Source of the DNA: Planococcus sp. MB-3u-03
Lineage (GTDB): Bacteria > Bacillota > Bacilli > Bacillales_A > Planococcaceae
Assembly (NCBI RefSeq): GCF_002833405.1
Contig: NZ_CP025135.1
Coordinates: 3,143,501-3,207,500, forward strand
Length of the DNA stretch: 64,000 bases
Direction: 5' to 3'
Below are positions 8,512-17,660 of the stretch, piece by piece. The translations under genes and the position numbers were made by a program. Positions within the stretch are counted from its first letter, which is position 1, and every line of letters begins with the position of its first letter. The notes under the pieces are model-generated. The model did not search any database, was not told the origin of the DNA, and saw only the letters and a program-made list of their open reading frames with translations.

Positions 8512-10032
8512 TTACATTGTGCTCTTGTGGGCCGCGTAAGCAGATAAGCCGAGTAATTGGTAAACCGCTGCCACGTTCATATGGCTGCGAACTTGTGCCG
8601 CTAGAAAATCATACGCTTCTTCCCTTCGCTGGGCATCGGGTTTCACATCGTCTTCCAATGGTTCTAACCCTTTTTTGACTCGCAATTCATTGACTAGTTC
8701 ACGCGTGAATTTCCGGTTATGGAAAATGCCATGGAGGTATGTGCCGATCACGCTTCCATCTGCACTGACTGCCCCGTCCATCCGGCCGTCCGACAGCTGC
8801 ATAAATGGCAGAGCCTCCCCGCGGATAGTTGATCTTCCCAAATGAATTTCGTAGCCTGTTAGCGTTTGCCCGTCTTTTACTTGCTTGCCGGTCATTAAAA
8901 CGGTTTTCTTATCCCCGACAAACACCGTGTCCACCGGCAGCAAGGAAAGGCCGCTTGCCGCTCCGCCTTCCCCGTCAACCGCTTCATGATCTACGAGTGA
9001 TTCCCCAAGCAATTGAAAACCTCCGCAAACCCCAAAGATCTTGGTGCCTTGCTCGTGCAGCTGTTGAATCGCTCGATCAAAGCCGTTTTCTTTGAGCCAC
9101 GCAGCATCAGCCAATGTGTTTTTGGTTCCGGGAATGACGAGCAGGTCAGGTGTACCGAGATCTTCGACTTTTCCGACCAAACGAACGCCCGTTTCCGGTT
9201 CATCGAAAAACGGGTCTATATCTGTGAAATTCGAGATTCGTGGGAGCCGGATGACGGCTATATCTACAGCAAACTCTCCTGGTTTCGGTTTTTTAAACCG
9301 CAGCGATGACAATGCAAGAGAATCTTCTGCATCGATTTGGACATCGAGATAAGGCAAGACCCCGAGCACCGGAATGCCTGTTTCTTTCTCCAGCCAGTCA
9401 ATGCCATCATCGAGCAGCTCACGCATGCCACGGAATTTATTGATGATGATTCCTTTTACACGAATTCGTTCCGATTCATCGAGCAAAGCGAGCGTTCCGA
9501 CGATAGCGGCGAACGCACCACCCTTGTCGATATCCACCACTAAAATGACGGCGGCATCTGCCAAGTGGGCCATGCGCATATTGGCAATGTCTTTATCCTT
9601 CAAATTGATTTCTGCAGGGCTACCGGCACCTTCAAGTACCAGCACGTCAAAATCCTGCTGCAGCCTGCGCATCGACTGCTCGACCGCCGGCATCACTTGC
9701 TGCAAGAAATCGTCGCGATAGGTTTTTGCATTCATGTCCATAAAGTGCCGGCCATGGACAATGACTTCTGACACCATGTCCTGCTTTGGCTTGAGCAAAA
9801 TTGGATTCATATCAAAAGTCGCCGGAATACGGGCTGCTTCTGCTTGAACGCCCTGCGCCCTGCCGATTTCGCCGGCTGCTTCTGTCACAAACGAATTCAG
9901 CGCCATGTTCTGTGATTTAAACGGAGCCACACGGAAGCCATCGTCTGAAAAAATTCGGCATAGCGCTGTACAAATCAAGCTTTTCCCCACATCGGAAGCT
10001 GTTCCTTGAATCATAATCGAAACTGCTGGCAT
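8512..10032 (-). CDS. cbiP: Cobyric acid synthase
   Basis: This 506-residue enzyme amidates side chains b, d, e and g of adenosyl-cobyrinate a,c-diamide using glutamine and ATP, late in cobalamin synthesis. The N-terminal half is a dethiobiotin-synthetase-like ATPase (GTASDVGKS near residue 10). The C-terminal half is a class I glutamine amidotransferase with nucleophile C336 (GVCGGFQ) and a late His (GTYLHGIFHN). I place the start at the ATG at 10032, which has GGAGG; upstream in-frame codons overlap the riboswitch terminator. Length equals the usual 506 of CbiP. No other cobalamin synthesis genes lie nearby, so it may serve salvage or a dispersed pathway. Confidence 0.93.
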   Translation of the reverse strand: MPAVSIMIQGTASDVGKSLICTALCRIFSDDGFRVAPFKSQNMALNSFVTEAAGEIGRAQGVQAEAARIPATFDMNPILLKPKQDMVSEVIVHGRHFMDMNAKTYRDDFLQQVMPAVEQSMRRLQQDFDVLVLEGAGSPAEINLKDKDIANMRMAHLADAAVILVVDIDKGGAFAAIVGTLALLDESERIRVKGIIINKFRGMRELLDDGIDWLEKETGIPVLGVLPYLDVQIDAEDSLALSSLRFKKPKPGEFAVDIAVIRLPRISNFTDIDPFFDEPETGVRLVGKVEDLGTPDLLVIPGTKNTLADAAWLKENGFDRAIQQLHEQGTKIFGVCGGFQLLGESLVDHEAVDGEGGAASGLSLLPVDTVFVGDKKTVLMTGKQVKDGQTLTGYEIHLGRSTIRGEALPFMQLSDGRMDGAVSADGSVIGTYLHGIFHNRKFTRELVNELRVKKGLEPLEDDVKPDAQRREEAYDFLAAQVRSHMNVAAVYQLLGLSAYAAHKSTM

Positions 10033-10055
10033 ACTTTTCCCTCCACTCGCCAAAA

Positions 10056-10087
10056 TAGAAAAATCCCCCGCGTGCCGCAAGGGATTG
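10056..10087 (-). terminator. Riboswitch expression-platform terminator
   Basis: On the reverse strand, AATCCCTTGCG pairs with CGCGGGGGATT (G-U pairs included) over a three-base loop and is followed by TTTTTC. It lies between the cobalamin aptamer and the cbiP ribosome binding site. Ligand binding should therefore act by premature transcription termination. Confidence 0.8.
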
Positions 10088-10149
10088 AGAAAAAACAGCA
10101 AAAAAAAGGCTGACTTCCAGCTTGTCCTTGCAAGCAAACGGGCATCCGC

Positions 10150-10298
10150 ATAAAGGCAGGTCTCCTGGCTCGTGATCATCGCCTTCTGAATCTTCCCGAA
10201 GCATCGCTTCAGTGGCTTTTTCAGATGGCTCTCACTTACAGTGGCGGGACCGCGCCGGAATTCAACCGGCTTCCCTTTTAACTCATGTTCAAGACATA
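10150..10298 (-). ncRNA. Cobalamin riboswitch
   Basis: Read on the reverse strand, the segment carries the hallmarks of the B12 aptamer in order: GGGAAGCCGGT, the GCGGTCCCGCCACTGTA core, and the closing B12 box GCCAGGAGACCTGCC. It sits directly upstream of cbiP with its own terminator, so cbiP should be repressed when adenosyl- or methylcobalamin is plentiful. Confidence 0.93.
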
Positions 10299-10464
10299 AG
10301 CAACTTTATGCATTGGATTCAAACTCTATTTTTCTTTTCATTATATACACAGTCATTCTTTCCTCACTAGCTTTACTTTTTTCATCTGTTACACCAACTG
10401 CTATACAAGCAATCGCACGCTCTATAAAATAAGAGAAAACACTAACTGAAGAGGAGAATGCCCG

Positions 10465-10989
10465 ATGCCAAAGACAGCTTTATTAATCGTTGATGCCCAA
10501 AACGAGATGTTCGACCCAGCCAATCCCGTCCATCAAAGTGAACAATTGCTGGAGAATTTGCAGTCGTTGATCAAAAAAGCGCGTTCAGCCGATGTTCCCG
10601 TCATTTATGTGCAGCATAACGACGCCGGCCTTGTAGAAGGCACCGACTTTTGGCAAATCCATTCGTCCGTCACTCCTGAAGAAAGGGATACCGTCGTTCA
10701 AAAATGGACGCCTGATTCCTTCCATGAAACAAAGTTGCTAGAGGTATTGAAAAACAATGGCATCCAAAACCTTGTCATTGCCGGCAACCAGACTGAGCAT
10801 TGTATAAATGCGACCACACGCAGCGCCAGCCAGCTGGGATTTGACGTGACACTCGCCAAAGACGCACACGGCACTTGGGATTCGGAAACAATGAGCGCAC
10901 AGGAAATTATCGACCACCATAATGGCCTATTAAGCGAGTTTGTCACCTTGCAGGAGACGAAGGATATCGAGTTTTTGGGACGAGCTTAA
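10465..10989 (+). CDS. Cysteine hydrolase, isochorismatase family
   Basis: This 174-residue cytosolic protein has the catalytic triad of the family: D10 in LLIVDAQ, K80 in QKWTPDSF, and C113 in the TEHCINATTR motif. Relatives cleave amide or ester bonds in small molecules such as nicotinamide, carbamoylsarcosine or isochorismate. The length fits the short YcaC/PncA-like group. Start ATG is preceded by GAGGAG, and it appears monocistronic with a terminator after it. The substrate is unknown. Confidence 0.88.
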   Translation: MPKTALLIVDAQNEMFDPANPVHQSEQLLENLQSLIKKARSADVPVIYVQHNDAGLVEGTDFWQIHSSVTPEERDTVVQKWTPDSFHETKLLEVLKNNGIQNLVIAGNQTEHCINATTRSASQLGFDVTLAKDAHGTWDSETMSAQEIIDHHNGLLSEFVTLQETKDIEFLGRA

Positions 10990-11022
10990 ATAACCCACGT
11001 ACCTCGATAAAAAATTACAATT

Positions 11023-11059
11023 ACTCTTCCCGGAATTTATTTTGGGAGGAGTTTTTTTA
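11023..11059 (+). terminator. Terminator after the cysteine hydrolase
   Basis: The stem ACTCTTCCC / GGGAGGAGT is followed by T7. Confidence 0.8.
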
Positions 11060-11479
11060 TGAGAAAGTGAAGCTTTTGAGTTATGCATAAGATGCAGTCC
11101 ACTAAAAAAGAAGAAACTCATATTAGAGTTTCTTCACTTCCAGTAATTCGTCATATATAAACATATATAATTATGAAACTCTGCTTTTAAAGTGTTATGG
11201 AACAGGCTATTGCATGTATCATTTTTTCTAGCAATTTCACCTTCTCTTGTTATTCCTCAAAACTCAATCAGTGAACCCTCATTAAAAGGGGTTATATAAT
11301 GGTGCTCATCGAACCAATACTGGCTACACATCACACGGTCTGCTAATCACAACATTTATGTGATGTTTCGGAGACTTTTTGGCATTGTTCTCTTCAAAGA
11401 GGTGAAAAAAGCCTTTTGTGGAAAGCTTTAGGGTGGAATGGTTCATCTGTATTTATTTTACTCATCTTCTATGTTAAAA
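11060..11479. other. Intergenic stretch without a recognisable gene
   Basis: About 420 AT-rich bases. The only structure I see is a hairpin at 11110-11136 (AAGAAACTC / GAGTTTCTT) with a T run on the reverse strand, so it could stop antisense transcription. No plausible coding frame has a ribosome binding site. Confidence 0.6.
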
Positions 11480-11519
11480 TTTACTTAGTCTACTAAATGT
11501 ATTATTTGGTTAAGTAAAT
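11480..11519 (+). promoter_or_regulatory. MarR-type operator upstream of the NAD(P)-binding oxidoreductase
   Basis: TTAG at 11485-11488 and CTAA at 11493-11496 are separated by four bases, as at the marR promoter. The larger inverted repeat ATTTACTTA ... TAAGTAAAT spans 11480-11519. It lies about 65 bases before the gene. Confidence 0.5.
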
Positions 11520-11584
11520 GTACAGTTGATTTAATTTTCTTTTAGATAAGTTAAAGAATATATAAAATTATGGGAGGCAGAAAA

Positions 11585-12307
11585 ATGAAGTTTGGAATTA
11601 TAGGTGCAGGCCCCATTGGAGCCAGTCTTACTAAGAAATTAGTGAAAAATGGACATGAGGTCAAAATTGCCGATGCCCGGGACATTAAACATTTGGAAGG
11701 TAAGGACATTGCAGGAACACCTGTGGATGTCAAAGAGCTGATCACCGATATTGATGTTCTGTTAATCTCTCTCCCTCTCCATGTCATGCCGAGCATTCGG
11801 CCGATCATCGATCAAGTTGGGGATGAAGTCATCATTGCAGACACATCCAATTATTATCCATTTAGAGACAATGAAATCGAAGAAATCGAAAACGGAATGG
11901 TTGAAAGTGTTTGGGTGTCCAAGCAGCTAGGAAGACCGGTCATCAAAGCCTTCAGTAATCAATTAGCGTATACATTAGAAAATAAAGGAACTCCAGAAGG
12001 CACGACTGGCCGCATTGCCATGGCCATTGCCGGTGATGACCCCGCACAAAAACAAGTGCTGATCGATGTCGTGAATGAGCTCGGCTTCGATGCAGTGGAT
12101 GCCGGTTCGTTAAGCGACTCTTGGAGAGAACAACCCGGAACTCCTGCCTACTGCACTGAACTGACAAAAGAAGAACTGATCGAAGCCTTGAATACGGCCG
12201 ATAAAGAAAAAGCACCCGTCCAGCGGGATAAGGTAATGGAGAAGTTTTCAGCTGGCATGACGCATGATGATATTGTGAGAATCAACCGCGAGACCTATAA
12301 TTCCTAA
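11585..12307 (+). CDS. NAD(P)-binding oxidoreductase, F420-reductase-like
   Basis: This 240-residue protein opens with a Rossmann loop (KFGIIGAGPIGASL), the pattern of NADPH:F420 oxidoreductase-type and 6-phosphogluconate-dehydrogenase-like proteins. The conserved middle part PVIKAFSNQLAYTL and a following GDDP region fit that family. I use the ATG at 11585 because GGGAGG precedes it. Bacillales generally do not make F420, so the real hydride carrier or substrate is uncertain. It shares an operator type with the MarR-linked monooxygenase and exporter nearby, suggesting a common stress or detoxification role. Confidence 0.8.
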   Translation: MKFGIIGAGPIGASLTKKLVKNGHEVKIADARDIKHLEGKDIAGTPVDVKELITDIDVLLISLPLHVMPSIRPIIDQVGDEVIIADTSNYYPFRDNEIEEIENGMVESVWVSKQLGRPVIKAFSNQLAYTLENKGTPEGTTGRIAMAIAGDDPAQKQVLIDVVNELGFDAVDAGSLSDSWREQPGTPAYCTELTKEELIEALNTADKEKAPVQRDKVMEKFSAGMTHDDIVRINRETYNS

Positions 12308-12375
12308 TTCAGGAAACCCTTTTGTTAAAAACGAATGGATCAAAGAAGAAATGTTCTCATGCATCTATAAACATG

Positions 12376-12430
12376 ATAAAAAAATGAAGCTCAGTAGCTG
12401 TCTTTTAAGCCACTGAGCTTCATTTTTTGT
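12376..12430. terminator. Bidirectional terminator between convergent genes
   Basis: The arms ATGAAGCTCAGT and ACTGAGCTTCAT flank a 22-base loop. A7 lies on the left and T6 on the right, so both convergent transcripts can end here. Confidence 0.85.
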
Positions 12431-12499
12431 GTTTTTTAATTTAGCCAACTGCTTGTCATGTTATGTGAGATGTTTCTTAATTGGCTTAATCCAATATAT

Positions 12500-13936
12500 T
12501 TAATGTGGTGAATTTATTACTTCGCGTTGGACTACTACCCGACGGATAAAGAATCCCATGACCAGGCCAATTACCGCGATCCCCACTGTAAACAAAAAGA
12601 CGTTTTGCAATCCTGAAGCCATCGCATTGGCGATTTCCGCAGGCTGTGTCGGTGCAGAAGAACTGTGTAGATAGCTATCCATACCGCCTGTCAAAATACT
12701 GACGGCTACCGCTGTCCCGACTGCCCCGATCACTTGCTGCAGCGTATTCATGACCGCCGTGCCATGCGGGTATAATTCGGGCGGCAATTGATTTAGCCCG
12801 TTCGTTTGGGAAGGCATCCAAATCATTGCAATCCCAACCATCAGACCGACATGCAACGCCACGATAAATGCCACTGATGACGCAGTAGTCAATGTGGTGA
12901 AAAACCACAGCATCGTCGTAACGAGGATAAGTCCCGGAATAACGAGCCATTTCGGTCCAAATTTATCAAACAACCGGCCGATAAATGGCGACAATAGCCC
13001 ATTCAACGCACTGCCAGGCAATAGCATGAGTCCCGCAATAAAGACAGACAATCCAGCACCTGTTTGCAAGAACATCGGCAGAATGATCATGCTCGACATA
13101 ATGATCAACATGCTCATCATTACGAGAAGCAGCCCCACCACGTACATTGGAAATTTGAAAACCCTCAAGTTTAATAGCGGCTCCTTCATTGAGTTCTGGC
13201 GCAGCACAAAGAAGAGTAAGGCAATAAGACCAATGATGATAGAAGTGATAACGACCATACTGCCCCATCCCGCTTCTCCTTCACCAGCCTTACTAAAGCC
13301 AAAGACCACTCCTCCAAAACCGATAGTTGACAGTAGAACTGAAAACAAATCGATCCGCGGTTTTGTCACTTCAGTTACGTTTTCCAAATACTTCAGCCCG
13401 ATTAACAAGCCGATGATCAGGAATGGCAGCGAGAACCAGAAAATATAATGCCATGTTAAGTATTCGATCAATAGACCGCCGATAGTCGGGCCGGTTGCGG
13501 GCGCGAACATGATGACCAGTCCGACAAATCCCATAGCCGCTCCCCGCTTTTCAGGGGGATAGATGACCAAAATGGTGTTGAACATGAGGGGAAGCAATAA
13601 GGCCATGCCTGCAGCTTGCAGCACCCGGGCCACCATCAGCATTTCAAAATTGACGGCTAGTGCCCCAACTAATGTCCCCGTAATTAAGCTAATAAGCGCA
13701 CCAACGAACATCTGTCTCGTGGTAAACATTTGCAGCAGCAAGCCACTGATCGGCATCAAAATACCAAGCGTTAACAAAAATCCAGTCGTTAGCCACTGTG
13801 CGGTTGCCGCCGAAATTTCAAATACGTCCATCAAATTCACTATGGCGATGTTTAAGGCAGTCTCACTGAACATGCCGACAAACCCGACGATGAGCAACGA
13901 CGATAAAATCGCTTTTGTATTGTATTGTTTCTTCAT
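12500..13936 (-). CDS. MFS drug exporter, DHA2 family (LmrB-like), copy 1
   Basis: This 478-residue protein has fourteen predicted membrane helices, as in the DHA2 group of proton-driven multidrug exporters (LmrB, EmrB, QacA). Helix 1 ends in GMFSETALNIA, and the motif-C-like region reads FAPATGPTIGGLL. It is a close paralogue of the exporter at 45163-46629. It lies in the MarR-marked cluster; a weak half operator (TTAGCTTACT, reverse strand) sits just before its start. Substrate is not predictable. Confidence 0.9.
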   Translation of the reverse strand: MKKQYNTKAILSSLLIVGFVGMFSETALNIAIVNLMDVFEISAATAQWLTTGFLLTLGILMPISGLLLQMFTTRQMFVGALISLITGTLVGALAVNFEMLMVARVLQAAGMALLLPLMFNTILVIYPPEKRGAAMGFVGLVIMFAPATGPTIGGLLIEYLTWHYIFWFSLPFLIIGLLIGLKYLENVTEVTKPRIDLFSVLLSTIGFGGVVFGFSKAGEGEAGWGSMVVITSIIIGLIALLFFVLRQNSMKEPLLNLRVFKFPMYVVGLLLVMMSMLIIMSSMIILPMFLQTGAGLSVFIAGLMLLPGSALNGLLSPFIGRLFDKFGPKWLVIPGLILVTTMLWFFTTLTTASSVAFIVALHVGLMVGIAMIWMPSQTNGLNQLPPELYPHGTAVMNTLQQVIGAVGTAVAVSILTGGMDSYLHSSSAPTQPAEIANAMASGLQNVFLFTVGIAVIGLVMGFFIRRVVVQREVINSPH

Positions 13937-14054
13937 TTTTTCTCTCCCAGTAAGCTAATTAACTTAATAATGCTTTATTTTTTTGCAAAGCCTTATTTAT
14001 ATAAATTTGAAGCAATTGAAGTGTTTTACTCATGAGAATTCTCTTTTATCCCGC

Positions 14055-15392
14055 TTACTTAGTCTCAGCGCTTCCGTATTGATAAGGAACGCCCATATTC
14101 TCGCGTAATGTGTTTCCTTCATACTCTTTGTGGAACAAGCCGCGTTCCTGCAAAATCGGCACAACTTGCTCCACAAAATCGGCCACTCCATCGTAGGCGA
14201 TATCCGGCACAACCGAAAAGCCATCCGTCGCGTCTGCCAAAAACCATTCTTCCAGGAAATCTGCCACTTGCACTGCGGTACCGGCAACGACCGGATGGTA
14301 ATTGATAACTCCGTGCGCCAGAACGTCCCGAATGGACAATCCTTGTTTCAATAATTGCAAAGCTCTAGGGGAACGGGGATCCTGAGGGCTAGCATAGGTA
14401 CGTTCCAGCAACTCCGCCGGCAAGGGCTGATCGATATCCACTGCGTGTACCGATAGCCGCAGTCCCACCATGGATCCCAGGTAGCTGACACGGCTTGGAA
14501 TCTCATCGGGATTGAAACTCATCAACTGTCTCCGCCGTTCTAAACCTTCTTCTTCCGTCGCCCCGATTGAAAACATAAAGCCGGCATACATCTTGATCTC
14601 ATCTGGGTTTCTGCCAAAACGAGCTGCACTTTCCCGGAGCGCTTGTCGGTGTTGCCGGGCCGACTCGATGTCATAAGGATTTGCGTAGACACCAGAAGCA
14701 AATCTTCCTGCTAATTCCAACCCTTCAGCTCCACCGCCGGCTTGGAAAATTACTGGCTGTCCTTGTTCCGACGGCGGAATTGGCAACGGGCCGCGGGAAG
14801 CGTAGTACTGTCCTTGAAGATTGATCGGCTGTATTTTATCCATATCAGCAAATTTGCCGCCTTCTGTATCCAATGTCCAAGCGTCTGGTTGCCAACTGCC
14901 CCATAACGACTGGACAATTTGAATCGATTCATGAGCCTTGGCGTATCGTTCTTTACGGCTTGCAACTTGCATACCGAAGTTCGCTGCCGCTTCTGGAGTA
15001 GATGAAGTTACCGCATTCCAGCCGACACGTCCGCGGCTAATAACATCCAGCGCCTTGAATTGCCGCGCTATATTATAAGGGTAATTGAACGTTGTGGAGT
15101 GGGTTGCCACAAGGCCGATATGCTCTGTTTCTCTGGCCACCGCCATAAGTGCCAGCATCGGATCCATCGGAAAACTTGGTGTCTGTGGGCCTAAGTCGAC
15201 AGTCAATGCCGGTGTATCTGCAATGAAGATCATTTGGAATTTTCCTTTTTCCGCTATCTTCGCCCGTTCCACATAATTGTCCGTATTGGTATAAGCTGCC
15301 GGATCGGTTCCGGGCATTCTCCAAGCGCTGAATTCAGCCCCATAGCCCGAAACCATTTGTAACGCCAATTGCATCTCTTTTCGTTTTGTCAT
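14055..15392 (-). CDS. FMN-dependent LLM-class monooxygenase (NtaA/SnaA/DszA family)
   Basis: This 445-residue protein matches the bacterial luciferase-like monooxygenases NtaA, SnaA and DszA in length and in motifs such as MDPMLALMAVARETEHIGL, NYPYNIARQFKALD and GRVGWNAVTS. These enzymes use reduced FMN from a separate reductase and O2 to hydroxylate or desulfurise small organics. Start ATG has AAGGAG. Two TTAG-n4-CTAA elements lie between it and the marR gene upstream. No dedicated flavin reductase is adjacent; the oxidoreductase at 11585 might supply electrons, but that is a guess. Confidence 0.9.
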   Translation of the reverse strand: MTKRKEMQLALQMVSGYGAEFSAWRMPGTDPAAYTNTDNYVERAKIAEKGKFQMIFIADTPALTVDLGPQTPSFPMDPMLALMAVARETEHIGLVATHSTTFNYPYNIARQFKALDVISRGRVGWNAVTSSTPEAAANFGMQVASRKERYAKAHESIQIVQSLWGSWQPDAWTLDTEGGKFADMDKIQPINLQGQYYASRGPLPIPPSEQGQPVIFQAGGGAEGLELAGRFASGVYANPYDIESARQHRQALRESAARFGRNPDEIKMYAGFMFSIGATEEEGLERRRQLMSFNPDEIPSRVSYLGSMVGLRLSVHAVDIDQPLPAELLERTYASPQDPRSPRALQLLKQGLSIRDVLAHGVINYHPVVAGTAVQVADFLEEWFLADATDGFSVVPDIAYDGVADFVEQVVPILQERGLFHKEYEGNTLRENMGVPYQYGSAETK

Positions 15393-15508
15393 GTTAGTAT
15401 TCTCCTTTTTGTTGATAGGCTTTGTTTTTTAAAATCGGCATGTACAGATTTTTTCGTCTGCCTATCTTTTTTGTATATTTCTTAAATGAACTTACAGTTA
15501 AGTTCGAT

Positions 15509-15528
15509 TTATTTAGCTTGCTAAATAA
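15509..15528 (-). promoter_or_regulatory. MarR operator upstream of the monooxygenase
   Basis: A perfect palindrome with arms TTATTTAG and CTAAATAA around CTTG. It has the same TTTAG-n4-CTAAA core as the site at the marR promoter. Confidence 0.65.
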
Positions 15529-15587
15529 TTGATTCCTTATGACCTCGAAATTAAAGCTTGCAAGCAACTTTGTAGTGCCCTAAAAAG

Positions 15588-15599
15588 TTAGCCTGCTAA
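15588..15599 (-). promoter_or_regulatory. Second, weaker TTAG-CCTG-CTAA site
   Basis: TTAG and CTAA around CCTG, 20 bases downstream of the marR stop and 60 bases from the stronger site. It may be a second operator for the monooxygenase. Confidence 0.4.
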
Positions 15600-15618
15600 G
15601 TAAATAGCCAGAGAGAAC

Positions 15619-16044
15619 TTAAAACAAGTTCTTCTCCATACGTTTCATTAAATCTCTTAATACCAAACGTTCTTCTGGTGAAATGCCATTCAGCAATTTT
15701 TCTTGCTGCTGCTTCCATTTGAAGTCAACTGGCTTTTCTATCTCTTTTCCTTTGTCCGTTAGATATATCCGCATAACCCTGCCATCTTGTTCGTCACGCT
15801 TACGGATGATAAAGCCGTTTTGTTCCAGCGATTTGACCATATTGGTGACCGTCGGTGGTTCACATTTCAAATGATCGCCCAATTGCATTTGAGTGATTCC
15901 ATCTCCTGCCCATAAACGGGCGAGCAAATTGTCCTGCCCTACATAAAGATTGATCTCTCTTAAGCTTTCACTATAATCCCGACGCATCTTGGATGATACT
16001 TTATCTAACGACTCACGGATATCACAATCTACAGAGGCCTTCAT
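15619..16044 (-). CDS. MarR family transcriptional regulator
   Basis: This protein of about 141 residues has a winged helix (ITQMQLGDHLKCEPPTVTNMVKSLEQNGFI, then a wing RKRDEQDGRVMRIYLTDKGKE). I start it at the ATG at 16044, which has GGAGG. The longer in-frame extension to 16110 would make the palindromic operator at 16065-16088 coding. The operator's place just before the start implies autorepression. Similar sites flank the monooxygenase and the oxidoreductase genes, so this is likely their regulator. Cys residues in the N-terminus (VDCDI) and before wHTH (LKCEP) could allow redox sensing. Confidence 0.9.
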   Translation of the reverse strand: MKASVDCDIRESLDKVSSKMRRDYSESLREINLYVGQDNLLARLWAGDGITQMQLGDHLKCEPPTVTNMVKSLEQNGFIIRKRDEQDGRVMRIYLTDKGKEIEKPVDFKWKQQQEKLLNGISPEERLVLRDLMKRMEKNLF

Positions 16045-16064
16045 AGATTTCCCTCCACTAGTCA

Positions 16065-16088
16065 ATATATTTAGCCCACTAAATATAT
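16065..16088 (-). promoter_or_regulatory. marR operator
   Basis: A perfect palindrome with 10-base arms (ATATATTTAG and CTAAATATAT) around CCCA. It begins 20 bases upstream of the marR start, consistent with autorepression. Confidence 0.75.
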
Positions 16089-16249
16089 CATCGTGAAAAT
16101 CGGCTGTCAAATGCTTTCAACCACGCTTACTCTGTCGGGATAGACTTAGAATGTTCATATTGTATACGTAAAAATAATTATTCCTTAGAAATCTGTTTAT
16201 CAATTAAGGTATATTAACCTTTGTAGGCTTAAAGGAGTTGGAACTAAAA

Positions 16250-17149
16250 ATGATAGAACAAACCCAGAGAAACTTATGGGCTCAAGTCGTGAAAACCGGA
16301 ATCATCAAGTCAAATTTAATTCCAATGCTTGCAGGACTTATGCTCGCCTTATATACATATCAATATAGTTTTATAGATAATATCGTAAATATTATCTTTG
16401 CGCTTTTAGGTACTGCTGCTGTTATTGCGGCAGCTGGTTCATTCAATAATATTTATGACCGCGATATTGATTCCGTAATGGCACGAACAAAAAATCGTCC
16501 AACCGTTACCGGCACTATACCACTTAAAAAAGTGGTGGTCGTTGCAGTTCTGTTGTTAGGTGGCGGGCTAGCTTTATTGTACTTGGCCGCCCCGCTAGCC
16601 TCCTTTCTTGGATTTTTAGGCATATTCTTCTATGTGATTCCATATACCATGTGGACAAAACGCTATACAATCTGGAATACGGAAGTGGGAAGCATCTCAG
16701 GCGCGATGCCTCCTTTGATTGGGTGGGCTGCAGTAGGGCCCGATATTTGGCATCCTGCATGTTGGGCTTTATTTTTAATCCTAGTCATTTGGCAAATGCC
16801 TCATTTTTATGCGATTGCCATTCGCAAGCATGAAGATTATGCTGCTGCAAATATTCCAATGCTGCCAGTCGTAAAAAGCAGAAAACGCACCTACCTCCAA
16901 ACCAATGCATATCTGATCTTGTTAGTGTTTTCCAGCTTGCTATTCCTGCCGTTAAGCCTTGGTCTGACTTTGGTTTCACTGATTCTAGGGTTATTTTGGC
17001 TAGGCTTGAGTTTATTTGGCTCACACAAGAGAGGAACTGAAGTCTGGGCGAATAAAATGTTCTTATTTTCCTTAGTCCACATGGTCGGCATTTACTTTAC
17101 TGTGATTATTTACGCTTCTGTAGGGTTAATTCTAACTGCCACTTCTTGA
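16250..17149 (+). CDS. ctaB: Protoheme IX farnesyltransferase (heme O synthase)
   Basis: This 299-residue membrane prenyltransferase attaches a farnesyl group to heme B to make heme O for cytochrome oxidases. It has about eight helices. The Mg-pyrophosphate binding motif NNIYDRDID starts at residue 66, and TKNRP follows. I start at the ATG at 16250, 12 bases after AAAGGAG; the TTG at 16238 touches the ribosome binding site. It stands alone rather than beside ctaA or cox genes, so it may be an extra copy. Confidence 0.92.
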   Translation: MIEQTQRNLWAQVVKTGIIKSNLIPMLAGLMLALYTYQYSFIDNIVNIIFALLGTAAVIAAAGSFNNIYDRDIDSVMARTKNRPTVTGTIPLKKVVVVAVLLLGGGLALLYLAAPLASFLGFLGIFFYVIPYTMWTKRYTIWNTEVGSISGAMPPLIGWAAVGPDIWHPACWALFLILVIWQMPHFYAIAIRKHEDYAAANIPMLPVVKSRKRTYLQTNAYLILLVFSSLLFLPLSLGLTLVSLILGLFWLGLSLFGSHKRGTEVWANKMFLFSLVHMVGIYFTVIIYASVGLILTATS

Positions 17150-17214
17150 CTGGCTCAAGTATCGTTCTGCCCGGAATCACGATTTGTTATTCAATAGGCT
17201 TCTGGAAGAAAGGA

Positions 17215-17259
17215 AGAAGATGAGGGATTCAGGGTGCTGATTCATCTTCTTTTTTATTT
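17215..17259 (+). terminator. Terminator after ctaB
   Basis: The arms AGAAGATGA and TCATCTTCT are followed by T6. Confidence 0.8.
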
Positions 17260-17536
17260 TCAGCAATTAACCCGAGGACTTATATATAAATTTTGTATTT
17301 CATTTCACATAGTACTGATTGCATGAATTTGTTGCTCTAACAGCATCTATACATATTGAGTTTTTCATAAAGAAGTTGCAGACAAAAAGGCTATAACGAT
17401 GCAATATGCAATCTTTGCTTTTCCTTTCTATTTGAAATTTGGACTTTAAAATCTTATTGCTCAAATTTTGAAGGTATCATTTTCTGGTAAATTCACTTTC
17501 TCTGGTGGTGCCTCGAACTTCTCTAAAATAAGGATT
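17260..17536. other. Intergenic stretch between ctaB and the palindrome-bounded array
   Basis: About 280 AT-rich bases without a convincing ORF, hairpin or ribosome binding site. Its only notable neighbour is the first palindromic repeat, which begins at 17537. Confidence 0.55.
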
Positions 17537-17570
17537 CTGAATATAACTTAACTGGACTTAAGTTCCATTA
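17537..17570. repeat. Array palindrome P1 (degenerate)
   Basis: CTGAATATAACTTAACTG is followed by TTAAGTTCCATTA. It has the same left-arm core (AACTTAAYT) as the other copies, with mismatches in both arms. Confidence 0.65.
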
Positions 17571-17660
17571 AAACAAGGATTACCTTCTCCGTATAACTGG
17601 TTTTAAAAGTATGCTAAGGTAAAAATATGGAAATTAAAATTTAAGAAGGGAGCCAAAACC

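Noticed and set aside
15488..15506. GAACTT / AAGTTC dyad as a ninth array palindrome
   Set aside because: It shares only the AACTT/AAGTT core and lies in the MarR region; it lacks the GAATG ends.
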